Assembly (NCBI RefSeq): GCF_964355755.1
Contig: NC_092675.1
Location: 25,088,412-25,152,411, forward strand
Direction: 5' to 3'
Origin: Antedon mediterranea
Taxonomy: Eukaryota > Echinodermata > Crinoidea > Comatulida > Antedonidae
Length of the DNA: 64,000 nt
This document shows positions 56,031 through 64,000 of the stretch, one piece after another. The position numbers were made by a program, and so were the translations under genes. Positions within the stretch are counted from its first letter, which is position 1; the number at the start of each line of letters is the position of its first letter. The notes beneath the pieces are model-generated. The model was not told the origin of the DNA and did not search any database. It saw only the letters and a list, made by a program, of their open reading frames with translations.

Positions 56031-57340
56031 AGTAAACATCACTTATATGTGTAACCTCAAGTTCACAGTCCCAATAATTCCGCACCTATTTATTACACAC
56101 CCTAATATATAGGCCCTAGTAGCCTGTATATCTTTAGCACAGCCTACTGTCTATTATTTAGGACGATCCTAAAGTAGTTAATCCATGTACAATGTAGCAC
56201 ACCTATGCATATATTCGAGACGCATAATAATTAGGGTATTCATAAACTAATGCAAGGGGATTTCCATGAACGAGGACGTGTCTTTAATTCTTTTTCAAAA
56301 TACAAAAACAGCAAATTTCCTCAAGCAAAAAAAAAAATCAATCAAGGAAAATCTCAAGATCTAGGAAATAAGAGGCATACAGTTTCCAAAACATGCTTGC
56401 CCCCCAGGCAAAGCAAATCCCGTCTGCAACGTTTTTATGTCCATTTTAGATAATACAGTATTGTAAATTGCGTCTTTTATTCTGTATGCATTCTGTACCT
56501 ACAGTGCTATTAAAACATGTCTTCCGACATTCATTTCCTTTAAACCATACGGCTATACTTACCAAGGATAAACAGTATTTCAGCTTAAAACTGCACGTAC
56601 AGGCCTACTATGAATATTACGAACGTCACACGTTTTAATTACTATTTTATAGGGTGATTTACCTTATGTATACGTATTTTCCTTTTGCTAATATCAAGCA
56701 CTAATATTAGAGACAGCGTAATTTCCAACCTGCAGACGTATAAGCTGTTACATCAGGCACAGACGAGTGATTGTAGCGGATTGAACTTATCAAGTTGAGT
56801 CACTATAGCAGCGTTATCCTTTTCCTTTTAATTTTCGAGGATTAGGCCTAAATATGTTTTATAGAAACTAATTTTATGCTAAGTAGTAGAAACAGAAACA
56901 TTAATGAAAAATGATAAAAAACAATAATATGACTTGAAAATAATTTTATTCTGGTTATTGAATGTTCTTAATCATATTCTCATTAATATTAATGAGCGGA
57001 TACAACGGGGCGTCTGTAGGCCTATTCAATAACAGAATGAAGCCCTACGATCATCGATGTGTTAGTGCATCCCTTCAAATAACTACAGAAGTTTTTTCTT
57101 CTCCTATGGGATTTTTTTTTCAACTAGAACATCGCTTCTTTTAATCGAGTTAACGACCACAAGCATGATACCGAGCATTTCCTGCATACACCCAGCTTGT
57201 ACAATGTATTATAACCGAAACAATATATTATGTTTAAAATAATGGTAATACGAATATACCGTTGGCCTACTTACCATAAGAATAAAAAGAAACCTGAGTT
57301 AGGCCTACTATAATACTAATAGAACTCTCGTACTCCTGCC
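56031..57340. other. Intergenic stretch
   Basis: No supportable gene. Short plus frames at 56250 and 56962 lack motifs and splice context. Confidence 0.4.
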
Positions 57341-57344
57341 ATAA

Positions 57345-57790
57345 CAAATGTGTCGCTTATCCTTCGAATGCAAGATATTTCATATGGCTACATAATGTTT
57401 GCTATAAGAAAACGTTCTTCTTTTGTAAATTAATCAAGATAATACATTTAAGGGTCCTTAGTGGGTTATTGAGACAAACGCATTGCTTAACGTCCTTCGA
57501 ATGCACGATAGTTATCTCATATGGCTACATTAATGTATACTTACTACCGTGTAAGTAAACGTTCTTTTTTTGTAAATTAATCAACATAATACATGTAAGG
57601 GTCCTTAGTATTCAATGGAACTAACTTAGAGGGTTATTGAGACAAACGCATTGCTTAACGTCCTTTGAATGTAAGATAGATATTTCATATGGCTACATTA
57701 ATGTCACGTTTACTGTAAGCAAACGTAATACTTTTTTTCTCAATTAATCAACATAATACATGTAGGGCCCTTAGTTTTTAATGGAACTAA
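57345..57790. repeat. Three-copy tandem repeat, ~140-170 bp unit
   Basis: Each unit contains TCCTT.GAATG(C/T)A(A/C)GATA, TTTCATATGGCTACATTAAT, AATTAATCAACATAATACAT and AGGG(T/C)CCTTAGT. Copies begin near 57355, 57490 and 57660. Confidence 0.8.
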
Positions 57791-57938
57791 GAATGATTGA
57801 GATATTGTTATACTGTGTTTTTCCAATTACAGTATTAGTACCCATTGAACATTGCAAGCACACGAAATAAAAGTGGCAAATATTATTGTAATATGTACAA
57901 ACCAATATGAGTGTTTTAACAGCCGATTCTCGGTACTG

Positions 57939-58088
57939 TATCTATTTCCGAAGTATCATAGGAATATTAATGGTAATAGAACATCGCGTGTATCTAGTAG
58001 GCCTATCCTTACATGATACAGGCACCACATGTGATATAAATAAGATGCTGTATTACCAAATATTCCTATCATACTTCGGAAATAGATA
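57939..58088. repeat. 150-bp inverted repeat with 30-bp near-perfect arms
   Basis: TATCTATTTCCGAAGTATCA... (57939-57968) is mirrored at 58059-58088 with one mismatch, and pairing continues inward through TGGTAATA. The form is that of a small MITE or a hairpin RNA precursor. No target duplication is obvious. Confidence 0.75.
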
Positions 58089-59255
58089 GTATGTGGAGAT
58101 ACATAATAGGGAATTGGTTGGTTTTAAACTGATAAATCACAATGAAATAAACAAGACAACCATCTTTTTAACCCTTGTCACTACGTATTTTAATATTAGA
58201 ATTCCTAAACGCACAAATAGCAAAGATACAAAACACGACAATAAGCACTACATACACATAATAGGAAGACAAGATTTCCAAATAATGGAAATTTAATATA
58301 AAAAGATAAATGTTGATTTATAAAATATTAGACAATGAAAGAGGTGAATTAGTTAGACTGTGGACCTTAGGATCAAAACTTAAATGACACTTAATATTTT
58401 CCTTTCAATTTCACATTGGTTCTCAATTTTAAACAAGATCCGATTTGTATATTTTTATCAAATATTTACAGTTTATGAATATTAATGTAAAATAAATTGT
58501 TTTTTATTATTATTAATTTTTTTTACATAATAAGCCAAATATATAATACACAAATATGTTTTCATGCGATTGCAATTTATACTTATCTTATATTAAAAAG
58601 TGAGCTGCCATTTGAAAGTACTCAATGATTATTTTTCTATATTTTTAAATAATTTCAATACTTATATGCCAATAGTATCTATACAAACCATTATATAAAT
58701 TGTATTTTTTTAAATAACTTCATCAACCTATAAAGAAAATTAGAGATTAGAAAGAGTGTGTCTCATTTTGTAAATATTATAATTTGTGTAAAAAAGTGGA
58801 GTAAACAACTAGTAATATTATTTATGCTACAGAAATTTTGCTAGATATGCGTGTAAAAATACTCAGCAGTAAAAATACACAGCAGTAAAAATAGACTGCA
58901 TTAAAAATATATACAACTGCATAAAATGATATATGAAATATACAGTACTTTAAATCACCGAATTTATGAGCTAATCATTTCAAAAAGAAATAAGTGTATT
59001 TTGAAGGTGATATGGATATTATTCTAGGCACCAAGCTAGGTCTAAGAATAATGAGTACACAAACACAATCCAGTCTTCACTTGTTATCAAGGAAATCAAG
59101 ATAATTTGTAAATTTGGGAAATAAAAACAAAACAATTGTTTTTTTAGATGAACTAACTAGCATATAAAATTATTTAGACGATTGTAATTAAACAATGGGT
59201 TTATAAATTACAAATGGCAAGTACTAAAATACAGAGATTGTATGTACTCTACCAG
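58089..59255. other. Intergenic stretch, 3' flank of the PI3K subunit gene
   Basis: AT-rich, with CAGTAAAAATA units at 58855-58905. No gene seen. Confidence 0.4.
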
Positions 59256-59259
59256 ATAA

Positions 59260-59990
59260 ACTGCTCAGTGTCCTACATTTTAAGATGAGCACATTTTTCC
59301 AACGTAGTCTGTGTAGTCTACTATATAAACTGCTCAGTGTCCTACATTTTAAGATGAGCACACCTTTCCAACGAGGTAAATGTAGTCCATGTATTCTATT
59401 AGAGAACCTGCTCAGTGTCCTACATTTAAACTATGAGCACATTTTTCCAACGTAGTCTGTGTAGTCTACTAAATAAACTGCTCAGTGTCCTACATTTTAA
59501 GATGAGCACATTTTTCCAATGAGGTAAATGTAGTCGGTGTAGTCTACTAAATAAACTGCTCAGTGTCCTACATTTTAAGATGAGCACATTTTTCCAACAA
59601 GATAAATGTAGTCGGTGTAGTCTACTAAATAAACTGCTCAGTGTCCTACATTTTAACATGAGCACATTTTTCCAACGAGGTACCGTAAATGTAGTCCATG
59701 TAGTCTACTAGAGAAACTGCTCAGTGTCCTACATTTTAACATGAGCACATTTTTCCAACAAGATAAATGTAGTCTGTGTAGTCTACTAGAGAAACTGCTC
59801 AGTGTCCTACATTTTAAGATGAGCACACCTTTCCAACGAGGTAAATGTAGTCCATGTAGTCTACTAGAGAAACTGCTCAGTGTCCTACATTTTAAGATAA
59901 GCACATTTTTCCACCGAGGTAAATGTAGTCCATGTACTCTACTAGAGAAACTGCTCACTATAGTGTTCTACAAAATTTAACACGAGTACA
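59260..59990. repeat. ~78-bp tandem array, ten units
   Basis: Units start with CTGCTCAGTGTCCTACATTT at 59261, 59330, 59408, 59478, 59557, 59635, 59717, 59795, 59873 and 59951. Spacing is mostly 78 bp, with 69-70 bp in units lacking GAGGTAAAT and 82 in one. Since 78 is divisible by three, frames stay open on both strands for up to 100 codons, but these are by-products. It lies 190 bp past the stop codon of the PI3K subunit and may be in its 3' UTR. Confidence 0.9.
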
Positions 59991-60175
59991 GCATTTCCTT
60001 ATACTAAGCTATCTTAAATGTTAGGTATTCTACAAATAAGTCAAGTACATTTTTCAAGGAGTCTATGTACTATGCCAGTTTAACTGCACAGTATTATACA
60101 AAAATTAAGATGAGCACATTATTCTTAACCAAGGAAGATTATGCACCAATGTGTACACTGTGATTTCATTAAAAA

Positions 60176-63100
60176 TTATGTGTACATGTTTTCATCAGGT
60201 GGAGGGGGTCCATACACAGGGTAAGCTAACGTGGTGTCTAACTCGTCATTGTGCTGGGCAAGAGAGCTTTCTTGGTACGCCAGCACAAGCTCTTTCAATG
60301 TCTTGTACAGATTATAAGGCTCGGCAAATCCATATCCTGTGTCTGTGAATATTATCTTACAATGTCTTGTCTCTCTTTCTTTAGCACTGTAAAAACAGAT
60401 TAAAAAATATTTAATTTTTATATTCTGTTATCACCCTTTTTAATCTATTCAATAACTTGTTATAACTACATTTTTAATATGTTTTGCTATATGTTATTAT
60501 ATATTATACGCAATACACAAATTAAAAACTACTGATATGAAATGACAAAAAGGATAACAAAAATATTAATAATATTGAAATGGGTAAATTTTTTTTAAAA
60601 TTTACATTACAAACAAATTAATCTCAAATTATCAAACACAAAAAAATAACTATTAAAAATGATAATCCCATAATAAACCCATCTTTTTTCTTTGTAATTT
60701 CTTTCTGTTTTTTCTCTCTTTTCAATCTTTTGATTGTAAAAGCGTTTTATAAATTGAACAACATTAACATAATGTCACATAATATATGAAAAGTATTGAT
60801 ACTTACACAATAGAGCATGCGTAACCGTCTTGTCTACTACTCTGGCGAATTAGGAAAGTTCCCTTAGCCTTGCCGTGCAGTAGGTTCTCGGCATCAGCAC
60901 GAGTCAGATTCGGTACGAACCATAAAGTTTCATCGTGATGAGGAAGATCAGATCGCAATTGATTGTGACTACTACAATAGAAAAAAGATTTATTAAACTT
61001 GGCTGCAAAATCTAAAAATTGTGATATAAAAGTTAATAATAATTATTAAAATTGCAAATAAAATAATATTTAATAATAATTGTTTTTATACGAGACTCTA
61101 CATCTCACTATGTCGGTTGGTTGGTCAGTCAGTCTGTCGGTAAACACTAACTCAAATTTGCGCACGCGACTGCAGCCATGTATATGGCCTTGCTCAAAGA
61201 GAACATGTATAATAACACAAAATATGTTGATGAATTAAATTTTGTTAATATTTAATGATAGATATATACAAAAGGTCTACCTTTCTACATTCTCCATAGT
61301 CAGCCAGCTATTAATGTCTTCTCTTTTTACACCTTTCATTCCTAGCCACCTGTATACAAAAATAACATGTAAATTAAATTATAAAATAAATAACAACTGT
61401 AACATTAAATTTAATTTTTTTACGTAAGTAAGTAAGTAAACCCCTTTGGTGTCCCTGAATAGGAGTTGGCCATAGTGATAAAACTAATAATAGGAGTGTC
61501 CCTTTAATAGGAGTGTCCCTTTAATAGGAGTGTTCCCTAAATATACATGTCACAAAAAAAGGGTTTCACTGTAGTGAAGTACTATATCATATATTAGGTC
61601 TTACATAATGCATTGGTCTCTGATCTTTTTCAATTCCATTATAACTGGTTTAATGCTGTTCATATTTCTGTCCATTCCCCTATTTGTGTTGATCTGTTCT
61701 TGTAGCTCATCATTTAACGCTTGCTGGTGTTCACGGATTTCACTCATGCGTGACTGCAATAATTCATAATTTCTCAACAGCCTGAGAAAATAGAAAATTA
61801 ATCTTTAGAATTTATATTCAATAATGGATATGTACAAAATATATTTTACTATAAACAATTCTAAAAACATAACAGCATCACATCATGCAACATAATCAAT
61901 ACATTGAAACAATAATACACCACTGCTATGAATAAGGAAAGTGGTACTGTGGCTTTGTGGTTGACATGCTTGTTAATAATCCCAGGGTCCTGTGTCCAAA
62001 TCCTCTCATAGTTTATCGCAATTTTTTTGACAGCCTCATATGAGACTAGGTTAAGCATGGGTTTCCCATCCTGTAATTAGTAAGTTGTGTACTTGATATT
62101 TATTTGCTGGGAGATTAAAAAATAAAATAATACAAATATTATACATACTCTGGTAAATCTTTTGGGTTAGCTTCCTTCTGGTTCTGTAGGTGAAGTTCCA
62201 TCTGCTCTTCAAATACTTTTATTGTTTCATTGAATGCATCAGATGCCTGCTGCTTTAATTGAATTTCCTATACAAAAAAAATACAGATTATCATGATTTG
62301 GTATAGTATCCACTCACAAAATGTTTTTTAAAAAAATGCACTACACAGCTGTAGAGATATGGTTTAAATACTTTCAAAAGCAACTTTGAACAGCAAATAA
62401 AATAAATAAAAACATTAATATTACTTTTGAAAATAACTTCTCTATAATTTACACTATGGTTTTTGTAAAGCAATCTGGATGCATTTCTAATTTTTAGAAG
62501 GATGAGGTGCATTTTTTACTAACATATCAGTTATGGCTTACCTGCTGTGTCTTACTATATTCATCATACCATTGGTCGTACTGCTTTGTTTTCGCAAGAT
62601 ATTCCAAGTTCTTTTCTAGTAATCTACTAATAACCAATTCAATACTCGTTTCTGCTTCATGGTCCTGTCAAAAATAGATTAACAAAATTAATTATTTATC
62701 ATTCTACATCATTATCAATGAACCAATTCTGTGTTAAGAGTATTGGTGATTGTAGATGTTTTAAAGATGATTCACAATTTAAACTCTTCATTAAATAATG
62801 AATTCTTTCAATATAAAATATAGATGGCATCAGCAATATTGTCTATACATAATTCAAAACACATGGTAGTACTTACACTTTCATACTTAGAAACAGACTG
62901 TACAAGCTTTATATCTAAATTAGCGTTGTACTGTGCTAAGGAATGTGAACGATAATGATTGATTAAATCTGGTACTGAATGAAACTTAAGTGGTTCTGAG
63001 AAGCCATACATTCTGTTTTTATGAAAGATCTTGATCAGTTTATTGCTTCCACCCTTCCTGTAATAAATAAATATGATATTAAGGGGACACTTTGTTGTCC

Positions 63101-63741
63101 AGAACGTACCTCCTAAAGCTTGGTTCCCACTAGAACGTAACGCAAGGACGTAAACGCAACGCAAGCGTTTTAACCAATAACAAGCGAAGTTATAGACAGT
63201 TAGCAATTACAAGCGAATAAGCCATCGCTTGTGATTGGTCAATTCACTTGCGTTGCGTTGCGTCGCTAGTGGGAACCACGCTTTAATAGGGGTTCTACTG
63301 TATTAAAAAATACAAATTAAAATATGTATATCTTTTGTCTTTTCCCAATAAATTAGTCTTATTGAACACTAAAAGACTTTTAAAATACATTTTAGTAATA
63401 CAGAGCATCTTTTATCTCATGCAAATGAGGGTCATGCTCTCTAGGGGTACTGAATCTAACAAGCACTTTTTTGAACGAAATTGCTTTCACATCAAATGTG
63501 CTTTTATACTTTTTTTTTTTACCTTATCATTGGTTTGGGTTTTGTCAATCAGAAATAGAGAGAATTGCTATAACCAGCCAGATAACTAGAATAGGTTAGT
63601 ATACAATTATTATATATATATTTTGCTGTAATTTCTTACCTCAATGTGAGTGTATAGTCACCATGAGTTGCCTTGGTTGATGCATCTCGTACCAGAAATG
63701 TGCCATCTGGCATGTCCTTCAATTTCTCATTGGCATCCTCC
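60176..63741 (-). CDS. PIK3R1: Class IA PI3-kinase regulatory subunit (p85-like), C-terminal two-thirds
   Basis: Eight exons seen (63741-63640, 63057-62877, 62664-62542, 62267-62149, 61781-61605, 61349-61281, 60968-60807, 60386-60176), in frame with TAA at 60176; the 5' part lies beyond the window. The first two hold the N-terminal SH2 ([11 protein letters not shown] with the phosphotyrosine-binding FLVR arginine, [26 protein letters not shown]). The next four hold the inter-SH2 coiled coil that binds the p110 catalytic subunit ([37 protein letters not shown]). The last two hold the C-terminal SH2 ([41 protein letters not shown]). It recruits p110 to phosphorylated receptors to make PI(3,4,5)P3. 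Vertebrates have PIK3R1-3, so the symbol means the common invertebrate orthologue. Acceptor of the 60968 exon could be three bases upstream. Confidence 0.93.
61085..61200. repeat. GGTTGGTCAGTC-containing dispersed repeat
   Basis: CTCACTATGTCGGTTGG, GGTAAACACTAACTC and GCACGCGACTGCAGCCATGTA match the element at 23455-23610 in the same order. It lies in a PI3K subunit intron. Confidence 0.65.
61485..61550. repeat. Short tandem repeat AATAGGAGTGTCCCTTT
   Basis: Three to four 18-bp units in a PI3K subunit intron. Confidence 0.8.
63116..63286. mobile_element. MITE, GCTTGGTTCCCACTAG family, full copy
   Basis: Starts AAGCTTGGTTCCCACTAGAA and ends CTAGTGGGAACCACGCTTTAA. It is the near-exact reverse complement of 2270-2455 throughout. 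It lies in the intron between the two N-terminal SH2 exons of the PI3K subunit; the longer open frame upstream of that exon is partly this element. Confidence 0.85.
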
Positions 63742-64000
63742 CTATAAGATAAGATACATTTATTGTCCTTAACCAATTTTTATTTACTTCTAAATGTTGG
63801 CACATACAGTATAACAGTGAAAATATATATAAAAATACAAAAACTATATGAATAAATTATTGACGGTATATAAAAACTACATACAAATAAATTGTCATTA
63901 ATATATATCATAAATATCTTTATTCTTTATTTCAAGCCAACAGTGTAAAACACCAATAACAGGTTGAAAATAAAATAACTAAACTATAAAATATAAGCCA

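Noticed and set aside
59426-59980. Open frames of 79-101 codons with repeated LSSLFSRLHRL-like text on both strands
   Set aside because: The 78-bp tandem array keeps frames open by arithmetic; there is no start context, splice site or family.
62808-63206. Continuous 132-codon frame across the N-terminal SH2 exon
   Set aside because: Only residues from the acceptor at 63057 are SH2; the upstream part is intron and MITE.

Overview
This is a stretch of an intron-rich, AT-rich animal nuclear genome, most likely a marine invertebrate deuterostome and plausibly an echinoderm. The reasons are spliced genes with GT-AG introns, an SRCR/EGF secreted protein with symmetrical phase-1 exons, sigma-class glutathione transferases, non-LTR retrotransposon tails, and many MITE and tRNA-derived repeats. 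The frequent word TAGGCCTA also looks echinoderm-like, but that is only an impression. There are no bacterial operons and no CRISPR array. The organism assignment is inference.

Layout. 1-1385 (minus): 5' part of a TRIM E3 ligase gene (RING, two B-boxes, coiled coil, start of a filamin-like domain) running off the left edge. 2645-17465 (minus): a 16-exon gene for a secreted protein with a signal peptide, two group A SRCR domains, twelve EGF domains and a C-terminal PAN/apple-like domain. Its exons join in frame to 741 residues. Its introns hold a pair of inverted ~1.1 kb fold-back elements with 10-bp target duplications, minisatellites, a nested inverted-repeat cluster, and a 71-bp tandem array. 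A duplicated block of about 2 kb multiplied its EGF exons. 17.8-20.6 kb: two decayed LINE 3' ends around an inverted pair of tRNA-like SINEs with long ATGT/AT tails. 21327-23087 and 24652-27412 (minus): two tandem sigma-class glutathione transferases with the same five-exon plan. 28744-39722 (minus): four small intron-poor genes for short disordered proteins ending in a cysteine-rich tail, resembling the CYSTM family, followed by one unrecognised small gene (42024-42395). 43779-50040 (plus): a 12-exon FYVE zinc finger plus armadillo-like repeat protein. 53382-55563 (minus): a VAMP7-like longin R-SNARE with one apparent frameshift. 60176-63741 (minus): the SH2-iSH2-SH2 part of a class IA PI3-kinase regulatory subunit, running off the right edge.

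There is no single pathway. TRIM, SRCR/EGF, glutathione transferase and the CYSTM-like cluster have a defence or stress flavour. FYVE, VAMP7 and PI3K all touch phosphoinositide and endosome biology. Adjacency alone does not show that they work together. The points most worth following up are the CYSTM-like cluster, the EGF-exon block duplication, the Mutator-like fold-back elements and the tRNA-like repeats.
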